This document shows positions 42,180 through 50,116 of a DNA stretch of 64,000 nucleotides, in pieces. The position numbers and the translations under genes were made by a program. The stretch lies in the NCBI GenBank assembly GCA_036398775.1, contig DASWOJ010000485.1, positions 19,826 through 83,825 of the forward strand, read 5' to 3'. The notes under the pieces are model-generated. The model saw only the letters and a program-made list of their open reading frames with translations. It ran no database searches and was not told the DNA's origin. Each line of letters starts with the position of its first letter. Position 1 is the stretch's first letter. This DNA comes from DASWOJ01 sp036398775. GTDB lineage: Bacteria; Pseudomonadota; Alphaproteobacteria; Acetobacterales; Acetobacteraceae.

Positions 42180-43142
42180 ATGGCGGTGCGGCTGGGGCGG
42201 CAGGTCAGCCAGCGGCTCGCCCTCAGCGCGCTGACGCTGGTGCTGCTCAGCGTCATCGTCTTTGCCGGCGCGCAGGTGCTGCCGGGCGATGTCGGGCGAT
42301 CCATCCTCGGCCCGCTCGCCTCGCCCGAGGCGGTGGCGGAGATCAACCACCAAATCGGCGCCGATCAGCCGCCAGTGCAGCAATACCTGTCCTGGATCGG
42401 CCATTTCCTCACTGGCGACATGGGCGCCTCCTTCGTGTTCCGCTCGCCCGTCGCCCCGTTCGTCGGCAATGCGCTGCTGAATTCGATGAAGCTGGCCGCC
42501 GTCGCCTTCGCCATCGTCGTTCCGCTCTCGATCGGCGCCGGCGTGTTCGCCGCGATGCATCCCGGGCGCTGGCAGGACCGGGTCATCAGCATCACCGGGC
42601 TGTCGCTGACAGTCGTGCCGGAGTTCGTTTCGTCCATCGCGCTGATTCTGATCTTCGGGGTCTGGCTGCGCTGGCTGCCGATCTCGGCGGCGACCCGGCC
42701 GGGGACGGACTGGCTGGAGCAGCTCCGGCACCTGATCCTGCCGGCGTTGCCGCTCGTGCTGGTGCTGTTCGGCTACATCGCCCGCATGGCCCGCGCCGGC
42801 ACGCTGGAAACGCTCGATTCCGATTATGTCCGCACGGCCGTGCTGAAGGGCTTGACCCGGCGGAAAGTGATCGTGCGGCACGTGCTCGGCAACGCGCTGC
42901 TGCCGACCATCACCGTGATCGCGAGCCAGATCGGCTACATGATCGGCGGCCTGGTCGTGGTGGAGTCGCTGTTCCGCTACCAAGGCATCGGCAGCCTCAT
43001 CCTCACGGCGGCGCGCGGCAAGGACCTGCCGATGCTGGAGGCCGGCATCCTGACCGTCGGCACCATCTTCGTCGTCACCACGATGTTCGCCGACGCGCTC
43101 TATGTCGTGCTCAATCCACGCTTGCGGGATGCGGTCGCCTGA
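42180..43142 (+). CDS. ABC transporter permease, DppB/OppB type
   Basis: 320 aa from ATG 42180. Six membrane helices are expected; the N-terminal RQVSQRLALSALTLVLLSVI and VLPGDVGRSILGPLASPEAV match the DppB family. The EAA-like coupling loop RTAVLKGLTRRKVIVRHVLG precedes the last helices, and VVVESLFRYQGIGSLILTAA is a conserved DppB feature. The stop overlaps the start of the next permease by one base (TGATG). Inner-membrane channel half of the importer. Confidence 0.94.
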   Translation: MAVRLGRQVSQRLALSALTLVLLSVIVFAGAQVLPGDVGRSILGPLASPEAVAEINHQIGADQPPVQQYLSWIGHFLTGDMGASFVFRSPVAPFVGNALLNSMKLAAVAFAIVVPLSIGAGVFAAMHPGRWQDRVISITGLSLTVVPEFVSSIALILIFGVWLRWLPISAATRPGTDWLEQLRHLILPALPLVLVLFGYIARMARAGTLETLDSDYVRTAVLKGLTRRKVIVRHVLGNALLPTITVIASQIGYMIGGLVVVESLFRYQGIGSLILTAARGKDLPMLEAGILTVGTIFVVTTMFADALYVVLNPRLRDAVA

Positions 43143-44029
43143 TGTCGGCGACTGCGCTCGACTCCCTGCCGATGACCGACAGCCAGGCTGCTGCCGAGCC
43201 GGCGGTTGCCGTGCCGAGCCGGCTGCGCCTCGTGCTGCGCTCGCCGGTTTTCCTGGTGGGTGCCGTGGTGCTGCTGTTCTGGATCGGCTGCGCGCTGTTC
43301 GGCCCTTCGCTGGTGCCGTATCCGCCCTATGCCGACGACCTGCTGCATACGCTGGCGCCGCCATCGGCCGCCCACTGGTTCGGCACCGACCAGCTTGGGC
43401 GGGACATCTTCTCGCGCGTCATCGTCGGCGCCCGGCCGATCCTCTCGGTCGCGCCCGCGGCGACGCTGCTTGCGACCGTCGCGGGCGCCACGCTCGGCCT
43501 GCTCACCGGCTATGTCGGCGGTTGGCTCGACGCGGTGATCGGCCGGCTGATCGAGGTGCTGCTCGCGCTGCCGCTGATCGTCGTAGCACTGCTGGTCCTG
43601 GTGGCGCTCGGGCCGTCCTCGGTGACGGTGATCGCGGTCATCGGCGTCATCTTCACCCCCCTGATCGCCCGCACCGTCCGCGCCGCCGTGCTGGCCGAAC
43701 GCTCGCATGACTACGTGGCGGCGGCGGAGCTGCGCGGCGAAGGCGCGCTGCACATCATGTTCGTGGAAATCCTGCCTAACGTGCTGCCGCCGATCCTGGT
43801 GGAGACCACGGTACGGCTGGGCTACGCCATCTTCACCGTCGCCTCGCTCAGCTTCCTCGGTTTCGGCATCCAGCCCCCCTCGGCCGATTGGGGCCTCGCG
43901 ATCTCCGAGAATTACGGCATGATCACCGGCGGCTACTGGTGGACGGTGGCCTTTGCGGCGGGCGCCACCGCGTCGCTCGTGGTCGGCGTCAACCTCGTGG
44001 CCGACGGCATCCAGGCGGCGCTCGAATGA
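43142..44029 (+). CDS. ABC transporter permease, DppC/OppC type
   Basis: 295 aa from ATG 43142. A cytosolic N-terminus of ~35 residues is followed by helices and the DppC-specific HWFGTDQLGRDIFSRVIVGA. The coupling loop reads YVAAAELRGEGALHIMFVEI, then LPNVLPPILVETTVRLGYAI. SFLGFGIQPPSADWGLAISE near the end is characteristic. Together with DppB-like protein it forms the membrane channel. The stop overlaps the start of the ATPase gene as ATGA. Confidence 0.94.
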   Translation: MSATALDSLPMTDSQAAAEPAVAVPSRLRLVLRSPVFLVGAVVLLFWIGCALFGPSLVPYPPYADDLLHTLAPPSAAHWFGTDQLGRDIFSRVIVGARPILSVAPAATLLATVAGATLGLLTGYVGGWLDAVIGRLIEVLLALPLIVVALLVLVALGPSSVTVIAVIGVIFTPLIARTVRAAVLAERSHDYVAAAELRGEGALHIMFVEILPNVLPPILVETTVRLGYAIFTVASLSFLGFGIQPPSADWGLAISENYGMITGGYWWTVAFAAGATASLVVGVNLVADGIQAALE

Positions 44030-46071
44030 CCCCGGCCCTCGAACTGCGCGACCTGAGCGTCGGCTACCGTGCCCGGGGCGTGGAGCAGCTCGTATTGCGC
44101 AGCGTGTCGTTCAGCATTGCGCCGGGCGAGACGTTCGGCCTGGTCGGTGAGAGCGGTTGCGGCAAGTCCACCGCCGCGTTCGCCGCGTTGCGCGCCCTGC
44201 CGCGCAATGGCTTCGTCCGTGGCGGGCAGATCCTCGTGGACGGGCAGGACGTGATGCGGCTCGACCCGGCCGGGCTCCGCAGGCTGCGTCTCGCCACGGT
44301 TTCGATGGTGTATCAGGACCCCAGCCGCGCGCTGAACCCGTCCATGACGGTCGGGCGCCAGATCGCCGAGGTGTTCGAGACCGGCGGCCTCAGCCGGCGC
44401 GACGCGCTGACCCGTGCGGAGACGATGTTGGGCCATGTGCGCATCCCTGGCGCCGCCCGCGTGATGGGCGCCTACCCGCATCAGCTTTCGGGCGGCATGC
44501 AGCAACGGATCGTCATTGCCATGGCGCTCGCCAGCAACCCGGCCCTGCTCGTGTTGGACGAGCCGACCACCGGGCTGGACGCGACGGTCGAGGCCGAGGT
44601 GCTGGACCTGATCGCGGCGCTGAAGCAGCAATTCTGCACCTCGATCCTGTTCATCAGCCATAACATCGCGATCATCGAGCGCATGTGCGACCGCATCGGC
44701 GTCCTCTATGCCGGCAGCCTGGTCGAGGAGGGGCAGGGCGCCGAGCTGTTGGCCAGGCCACGGCATCCCTACACGATGCGCCTGCTCCGTTGCCTGCCTG
44801 CCGCTGGCCGGCGCAAGTCGGATGGCAAGCTCGACACCATCCCCGGTTTCCTGCCGCCGCCGGGCAGTGCGTTGCCGGGTTGCGTCTTCGCGCCACGGTG
44901 CGACTTCGCCGACACGCTCTGCCGCGGCACCGTGCCGGAACAGCGCGCCTACGACGGGCAGATGGTGCGATGCCACCATGTCGAGCTTGCGATGGCCGCT
45001 CTTGCAGCGCCTTCCTCTCCCGTCGTTGAGACGGCCTCCCGAGGCGGCCTCCATGCTCCACCGGCACTGCGGGCGACCCATCTCAGCAAGACCTACCGCC
45101 AAGGCACGGCCGCCATACGCGCCGTCACCGACGTCTCGCTCGATCTCGCGCCCGGCGAGACGCTCGGCCTCGTCGGCGAGTCTGGCAGCGGCAAGACCAC
45201 GCTCGCCCGCCTGCTGCTCGGCCTGACCGCGCCCGATCCCGGCGGCCGTATCGAACTCGGCGGGCAGGAGGTCGCCGGCCACGCCAGGTCCCGCTCGCGC
45301 GCCGATCAGAAGATGCTGCAGATCGTGTTCCAGAACCCGGATTCGGCGCTCAACCGCGCGCATACGGTGCGGCATCTGATCGAGCGCTCGCTGTCGCGTC
45401 TGGCCGGCGTGTTCGGGCGGCAGCGGGCCGAGCGGCTGGCCGGGCTGGTGTCGGCCGTGCGACTGACCGAGCGCCACCTCTCGATGCGCCCGCGGCAGCT
45501 CTCCGGCGGGCTGAAGCAGCGCGTCGCCATCGCCCGCGCCTTTGCCGGCGACCCGCGCGTGGTCATCTGCGACGAGCCGACCTCGGCGCTCGACGTGTCG
45601 GTGCAGGCCGCCATCCTCAACCTGCTCGCCGACCTGCAGGCGCGCGAGCAGGTCAGCTACATCTTCATCAGCCACGACCTCGGCGTAGTCCGCTACCTGT
45701 CCGACCGCATCGCCGTGCTCTATCTCGGCCGCATCATGGAGATCGGCCCGGCGGAGGACGTGTTCGACGGGCCGCACCACCCCTACACCGAGGCGCTGCT
45801 CTCCGCCGTGCCGGACCACGCCGACGCGCCCCGCGCCCGCATCCGCCTGTCCGGCGAAATCCCAAGCCCGCTCTCGCCGCCATCCGGTTGCGTCTTCCAT
45901 GGCCGCTGCCCGCGCAAGATCGGCGCGATCTGCGAGATGGAGGAGCCGCCGATGGCGATGGACAGCGGCCATGCGATCCGGTGCCACCTTCCCGTCGAGG
46001 CGCTCGGCCGCCGTGGTGGACCGCCGCCCGTCCAGGCCGACGAGCACTCCCTCGAACCCGTTTCCGCATAG
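44026..46071 (+). CDS. Fused DppD-DppF ABC transporter ATP-binding protein
   Basis: 681 aa from ATG 44026. Two complete ABC domains in one chain. The first (~1-330): Walker A GESGCGKST, signature LSGGMQQRIVIAMAL, Walker B LLVLDEPTTGLD, and the Cys-containing oligopeptide C-terminal region (GCVFAPRCDFAD). The second (~345-681): Walker A GESGSGKTT, signature LSGGLKQRVAIARAF, Walker B VVICDEPTSALD, again with GCVFHGRCPRK. Both sites look catalytically intact. The fusion provides both ATPases for the two permeases upstream. Seven bp after its stop begins the flavoprotein gene, so import and catabolism are in one transcript. Confidence 0.94.
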   Translation: MTPALELRDLSVGYRARGVEQLVLRSVSFSIAPGETFGLVGESGCGKSTAAFAALRALPRNGFVRGGQILVDGQDVMRLDPAGLRRLRLATVSMVYQDPSRALNPSMTVGRQIAEVFETGGLSRRDALTRAETMLGHVRIPGAARVMGAYPHQLSGGMQQRIVIAMALASNPALLVLDEPTTGLDATVEAEVLDLIAALKQQFCTSILFISHNIAIIERMCDRIGVLYAGSLVEEGQGAELLARPRHPYTMRLLRCLPAAGRRKSDGKLDTIPGFLPPPGSALPGCVFAPRCDFADTLCRGTVPEQRAYDGQMVRCHHVELAMAALAAPSSPVVETASRGGLHAPPALRATHLSKTYRQGTAAIRAVTDVSLDLAPGETLGLVGESGSGKTTLARLLLGLTAPDPGGRIELGGQEVAGHARSRSRADQKMLQIVFQNPDSALNRAHTVRHLIERSLSRLAGVFGRQRAERLAGLVSAVRLTERHLSMRPRQLSGGLKQRVAIARAFAGDPRVVICDEPTSALDVSVQAAILNLLADLQAREQVSYIFISHDLGVVRYLSDRIAVLYLGRIMEIGPAEDVFDGPHHPYTEALLSAVPDHADAPRARIRLSGEIPSPLSPPSGCVFHGRCPRKIGAICEMEEPPMAMDSGHAIRCHLPVEALGRRGGPPPVQADEHSLEPVSA

Positions 46072-46078
46072 GCTCGCC

Positions 46079-47689
46079 ATGGCGCCCATCACCGATCCCC
46101 GCTCCACCGTCAGTTCGCGTCTCGAGGTGAACGAGACCGCCGACCTGCTCGTGGTCGGCGGCGGCCCGGCTGGGCTTGCGGCGGCGATCGAGGCGGCCCG
46201 GTCCGGCGTGTCCGTCATTCTCGCCGACGAGAACCCAGTGCCGGCGGAGGTGATGGGCGACGACGTCCCGCTGCATTTCGGCCAGCGGATGGGCGGCGCG
46301 GTCCGCAACCGCACCGGCATGACCGAGGCGATGCTGGCGAGCGAGCCACTGTTGGAGACGGCGCTTGAGGCCGGGGTGGATGTGCGGCTCGGCACCTTCG
46401 TTTGGGGGCTGTATGCAAACGGGCGCAGCGTTTCCTGGCTGCCCGGCATGGTGGCCGGGCTGTCCGATGGAGTGACATCCTGGATGCTGGGCTGCAAGAC
46501 AACCATCGTCGCTGCAGGCCGCCGCGACATGGGGCTGGCCTTTCCCGGCTGGGAGCGCCCAGGAGTGATGGGCGCCACGGCTGCCGAGCGGCTGGCCACG
46601 CGATACGGCGCGCTCGACGCCCGGCGCGCCGTGGTGCTGGGCACCGCAGCCGAGGCGCTGCTGGCGGCGCTTGCCATGCACCGGGCCGGTATCGCAGTGG
46701 CCGCCATTGTCGAACAGGCAGCCGCGCCTATCGGCCCGGCGCCGCTGCTGCACCAAATCCGCACATCCGGCATCGAGATCCTGACCCGGCACGTGATCGC
46801 CGCCGCCGAGGGCGGGGCCGACGGCGTCATCGCCGCACGCCTAGCACCGCTCGACGATGCCGGGCGCCGGCAGGGCGAGCGGCGGATCGAGTGCGACACC
46901 ATCGTGCTCGGCATCGGCGCCGTGCCGGTGATCGAACTGCTCGACGCGGCTGGCTGCCGCAGCGCCTGGTTTCCCGCGCGCGGGGGTCATGCCCCGATCG
47001 TTGATGCGGCGCAGATGACCTCGGTCCCAGGCATCTACAGCGTGGGAGACTGCGCCGGTATTTGGGCGGAAAAGTCAGGGGACCGCGCCATTGCCGAGGC
47101 GGAGGGCCGCCGCGCCGCCCAGGCCGCAGTCAAGGCCGCCGGGGGTCAGGTCGCCGGCGGCCCAGCACTGCCGGAGAACGCCGCCGCGCCCTCTGCCGGT
47201 GCGTCGCCTGCCTACCGGCTCGATTGGGTGCGCGCCGCCGTGGTCGAGGCCGTGCTGCCGCCGGGCCAGGCCGAGCCGCATGTCTGCCAGTGCGAGGAGG
47301 TGACCGCGCGCGACATCCTTGAGGTCCGGCCGCCGCGCTACCTGCAATGGGACCGGCCGCGCCGCAACAGCACGGACCTGACGGCCCTGCTTGGCGAAGG
47401 GGCGCCGAACCCGGACCAGGTCAAGCGCCTCACCCGCGCCGGCATGGGCCTGTGCCAAGGGCGCCGTTGCCGCGAGCAGGTCGCCGCCCTGCTCGCGCTC
47501 AGCGCCGGAACCGCGCTTTCCGAGGTGCCGCTTGCCACGTTCCGCGCCCCGGTGCGGCCGATGCCGCTCTCGCTGGCCGGGTCGGCGCCGGAGGGCGAGG
47601 AGATGGCCCGGAACTGGCACGTCTGGTTCGGCATCGAGGGCCAGGTCACGCCCTATTGGGAGATCGGCGCCGGAGACGCCGCGACGTGA
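46079..47689 (+). CDS. FAD/[2Fe-2S] oxidoreductase, opine oxidase OoxA / HcnB-like subunit
   Basis: 536 aa from ATG 46079. N-terminal FAD motif LLVVGGGPAGLAAAIEAARS (~residues 22-41), a second nucleotide-binding region around RRAVVLGTAAEALLAALAMH, and IYSVGDCAGIW. The C-terminal ~100 residues hold a BFD-like [2Fe-2S] domain: CQCEEVTARDI with C-x-C and LCQGRRCREQ with the second Cys pair. This layout matches OoxA, HcnB and related alpha subunits of heteromeric amine/opine dehydrogenases. The partner beta subunit follows directly with a GTGA overlap. A separate small [2Fe-2S] subunit (HcnA/OoxC-like) is not seen. Confidence 0.9.
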   Translation: MAPITDPRSTVSSRLEVNETADLLVVGGGPAGLAAAIEAARSGVSVILADENPVPAEVMGDDVPLHFGQRMGGAVRNRTGMTEAMLASEPLLETALEAGVDVRLGTFVWGLYANGRSVSWLPGMVAGLSDGVTSWMLGCKTTIVAAGRRDMGLAFPGWERPGVMGATAAERLATRYGALDARRAVVLGTAAEALLAALAMHRAGIAVAAIVEQAAAPIGPAPLLHQIRTSGIEILTRHVIAAAEGGADGVIAARLAPLDDAGRRQGERRIECDTIVLGIGAVPVIELLDAAGCRSAWFPARGGHAPIVDAAQMTSVPGIYSVGDCAGIWAEKSGDRAIAEAEGRRAAQAAVKAAGGQVAGGPALPENAAAPSAGASPAYRLDWVRAAVVEAVLPPGQAEPHVCQCEEVTARDILEVRPPRYLQWDRPRRNSTDLTALLGEGAPNPDQVKRLTRAGMGLCQGRRCREQVAALLALSAGTALSEVPLATFRAPVRPMPLSLAGSAPEGEEMARNWHVWFGIEGQVTPYWEIGAGDAAT

Positions 47690-48864
47690 GCGAAGCGTCC
47701 GGCGCCAGCGTCGTCATCGTCGGCGGCGGCGCATCCGGGCTCAGTGCCGGCTGGTGGCTCGCCCGGGCTGGGGTGGACGTGCTGGTGGTGGACAAGGGGA
47801 TCGTCGGCTGGGAGGCCTCGGGCCGCAACGGCGGCGGCTGCACCCACTGGTTCAGCCCGCTGTTCGCCGAGGAGCAACGCCTCTGGCCGCAGATGGATGA
47901 CCTGCTCGGCTATCCGACCGAGTTCTGCCGCGGCCGCATACGCATAGCACTCGACGAGGCCGACTGGGCCAGCGTGCAGCGCCCGATCCGCGGCGGCGAG
48001 CGGCATGGCTTCAGCACCGAGATCCTCGATGCGGCGCAACTGCGCGATCTCGTGCCGCTCACCGGCGACAACGTGGTCGGCGCGGCCTGGCATCATTTCG
48101 GCGGACATGCCAACCCGCACCGCACGGTGCAGGCCTATGCCTGGGCGATGCAGGACCTGGGCGGACGGCTGATGCAGCACACGACGGTGCTGGGGTTCGA
48201 GCAGCGGGGCGGCCGGGTCGTCGGCGTGCAAACCGACCGCGGCACGTTCGGCTGCGATCACGTGGTGATTGCCGCGGGGCCGCAGGGCGGCAAGCTCGCT
48301 GCCATGCTCGGCGTGTCGTTCCCCGTCGTCTCGGCGCGGGCGGAGATGATCGTCACCGAGCCGCTGCCGCTGATGCAGGTTGGCGGTGCCGACGGCAACG
48401 GCCTGTATGGGCGGCAGACGCGGCGCGGCAACCTCGCCTATGGCGGCGGGCCGCACGAATGGCTCGACGACGAGGCCGGCATGGGCGTTCCGCCCCGGCT
48501 CAGCACGCCGCTCATGGGCAACATCGCCAGGCACCTGGTCGAGATGTTCCCCCGCGCCCGGCACGCCCGGGTCATCCGCAGCTGGGCCGGGGTGATCGAG
48601 AATACGCCCGACGGGCGGCCGATCATCGACCGGCTGCACGACCCGGCGAACGCGGTCCTTGTGACCCTCTCAAGCATCGGCTTCGGCCTCTCGCCCGCCA
48701 CCGGCCACGCCGTGCAGCAGCTCGTGACCGACGGAGCCTGCGACTTCGCCGACCTGCGGCCGCTGCGCCTTTCCCGTTTCGACGGCGTAGCGCCCGACTG
48801 GGCGGCAACGCGCGGCTGGCGTTGGCTTGGCGATGCACAGCCTGCGCCTGTGTCGCATGGATAA
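47686..48864 (+). CDS. FAD-dependent oxidoreductase, OoxB / HcnC-like subunit
   Basis: 392 aa from a GTG start at 47686 overlapping the previous stop (GTGA). DAO-type flavoprotein: VVIVGGGASGLSAGWWLARA at residues 9-28, then EASGRNGGGCTHWFSPLFAE, a Gly-rich FAD contact typical of the glycine/sarcosine oxidase group, and RSWAGVIENTPDGRPIIDRL and GFGLSPATGHAVQQLV toward the end. With the upstream subunit it likely forms a membrane-associated dehydrogenase oxidising a C-N bond of an N-alkylated amino acid. Last recognisable gene of the island; a gap follows. Confidence 0.9.
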   Translation: MSEASGASVVIVGGGASGLSAGWWLARAGVDVLVVDKGIVGWEASGRNGGGCTHWFSPLFAEEQRLWPQMDDLLGYPTEFCRGRIRIALDEADWASVQRPIRGGERHGFSTEILDAAQLRDLVPLTGDNVVGAAWHHFGGHANPHRTVQAYAWAMQDLGGRLMQHTTVLGFEQRGGRVVGVQTDRGTFGCDHVVIAAGPQGGKLAAMLGVSFPVVSARAEMIVTEPLPLMQVGGADGNGLYGRQTRRGNLAYGGGPHEWLDDEAGMGVPPRLSTPLMGNIARHLVEMFPRARHARVIRSWAGVIENTPDGRPIIDRLHDPANAVLVTLSSIGFGLSPATGHAVQQLVTDGACDFADLRPLRLSRFDGVAPDWAATRGWRWLGDAQPAPVSHG

Positions 48865-49392
48865 TCCGGCGGGCGCTGACGGTCCGGCGCATCCTTACTA
48901 AACCGCTGTTGCGCGAGGTGGACGCATGCGGACGCTCAGGATCGGATGTTGATGATTCAGTGCGCTCACAGCACGTGCTTCGATCAAGCCGCCCGGTCAC
49001 CCCGGCACCCGGCTTCGGTGCGGCGACGCTGAAGGATGGGCCGTGCCTGTTGTTCTTGGCTGAAGCGGAGGGCGTCAGGGACGCCCGCGAGATCGGCACG
49101 CTCGACGGCTGGCGGGCCTACCTGCAAACCTTCTAGAAAAAAGTCCTAGCAAGGAAGAAAGTCCTTGCGCTGGGACGGTGGGCCTGGCTAATTATAGACA
49201 TATGCCCAGGCCGGGCAGGAAATGGGAGGGTCGCCCGTCATGCTACTGACGCTTATCATGCTGATGACAGCGCCAGCGGTGGCCACCATGAAGTGCCGCA
49301 AACTTCGGCGTGCGAAGGTGCGCCAGATCATGCAATCCGGGTGACAGGCAAGCTTAAGAAGGCTGAAGGCGGACGGGACGCAACTCCGCAGC
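48865..49392. other. Gene-poor region after the catabolic island
   Basis: About 530 bp with no confidently assigned gene. A plus-strand frame ending at 49136 (…GTLDGWRAYLQTF) looks like a degraded end of an unknown gene. A small perfect hairpin GCAAGGA-AGAAAG-TCCTTGC lies just after it (~49150-49170), and the DNA from 49137 to ~49200 is less GC-rich than the surroundings. A possible 34-codon frame (49240-49344) is listed separately. Confidence 0.4.
49240..49344 (+). CDS. Possible very small protein with hydrophobic N-terminus
   Basis: 34 codons from ATG 49240, with GGGAGGG ribosome-binding-like sequence ending 8 bases upstream. The product starts MLLTLIMLMTAPAVATMK (hydrophobic) and ends in a basic tail CRKLRRAKVRQIMQSG. 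No homologue recognised. The frame may be chance; listed because of the good start context in a region without other genes. Confidence 0.25.
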   Translation: MLLTLIMLMTAPAVATMKCRKLRRAKVRQIMQSG

Positions 49393-49482
49393 CTACATCC
49401 AGCGCATAGCCCACAGGCCAAATAGTGCTAGGCCGAGCAGGGCTACAGGCCCGCTCAGTGCCGTAAAGAAGAAATCAGCCAT
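49393..49482 (-). CDS. 29-residue single-span membrane protein
   Basis: ATG 49482 to stop at 49393. The product MADFFFTALSGPVALLGLAL continues FGLWAMRWM and is almost entirely one hydrophobic helix. The start lies inside the last codons of the upstream 77-aa gene (overlap 8 bases), a strong sign of translational coupling. Too short for family assignment; size and shape resemble small membrane subunits such as KdpF, but nothing nearby supports that. Confidence 0.5.
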   Translation of the reverse strand: MADFFFTALSGPVALLGLALFGLWAMRWM

Positions 49483-49708
49483 CTCGCAGCCTCCCCAAGG
49501 CATACTGCGCCGCCAGATGTAAGCCTGCGCCGACCGCAAAACAAGTTGAACCTACCGTCACCAGCCACCATGCAGGCACCGACGCTAGCGTGCCATAGAC
49601 CGCGCCGACCGTCGGCGCGACCGCACCCGTCACGATGACAGCGATGGCCGTCGTGTTCAGGGTGAGAGCCAGCAGTTTGACGCGTTCGTTATAGACAAGG
49701 TGCGCCAT
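49475..49708 (-). CDS. 77-residue two-span membrane protein
   Basis: ATG 49708 to 49475. MAHLVYNERVKLLALTLNTT precedes two hydrophobic segments (AIAVIVTGAVAPTVGAVYG and WWLVTVGSTCFAVGAGLHLA), with a short basic tail GRLRDG. Similar small proteins starting with a NERxK motif are found in other proteobacteria without known role. It is coupled by overlap to the 29-residue protein that follows. No clear promoter was assigned upstream. Confidence 0.65.
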   Translation of the reverse strand: MAHLVYNERVKLLALTLNTTAIAVIVTGAVAPTVGAVYGTLASVPAWWLVTVGSTCFAVGAGLHLAAQYALGRLRDG

Positions 49709-49960
49709 GATGCGTCCGTGTGGTGCGTTGCGAGGCCGGCCGGGCCAGGGATGCTTGCTGTCAGGCTGATGAGTCCAGCGTCCAACGGCACGGCAGCCGG
49801 CGATGCGGCGCGGTAACTGCCCTCGACGCCAGGATGCGCCGTACCAAGCAGCACGGCCTGCCGGCGGATAGGGGTGTAGCTGAAGGCGGAGTTGCGAGGG
49901 ACTGCGGCATGGTTCACATGGGAAGCGTTGTTTGCAGCCTCGGCGGAGTCAAGCCGCTTA

Positions 49961-50113
49961 CTCCTCCTTCTTCCTCCGGGAGAGGGCCGGGGTGAGGGGC
50001 CGGGCTAGCGCCACCTTTGGCCACCAGAGACCGGGTGCCGCTCTCACCCGCAGCGCTTCGCTCCGCAGCCAAGACTCCCTCACCCCGACCCTCTCCCGGA
50101 GGGAGAGGGAGCA
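49961..50113. repeat. Paired palindromic repeat (family A), unit 4
   Basis: Left arm ~49961-50002 (with CTCCTCCTTCTTCCTCCGGG, somewhat diverged) and inverted right arm ~50076-50113. It begins 3 bp after the htpG stop, so it can fold at the 3' end of the htpG transcript. Spacer contains CTTCGCTCCGCAGCCAAGAC, shared with units 2 and 7. Confidence 0.9.
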
Positions 50114-50116
50114 TGG

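Noticed and set aside
40782..43364. 860-codon open frame on the minus strand
   Set aside because: It lies antisense to the substrate-binding protein and permease genes, which have clear family motifs; the translation is Arg/His/Gln-rich without any domain, as expected for a shadow in GC-rich DNA.
43933..46914. 993-codon open frame on the minus strand
   Set aside because: Antisense to the fused Dpp ATPase and the flavoprotein; low-complexity translation and no family similarity.
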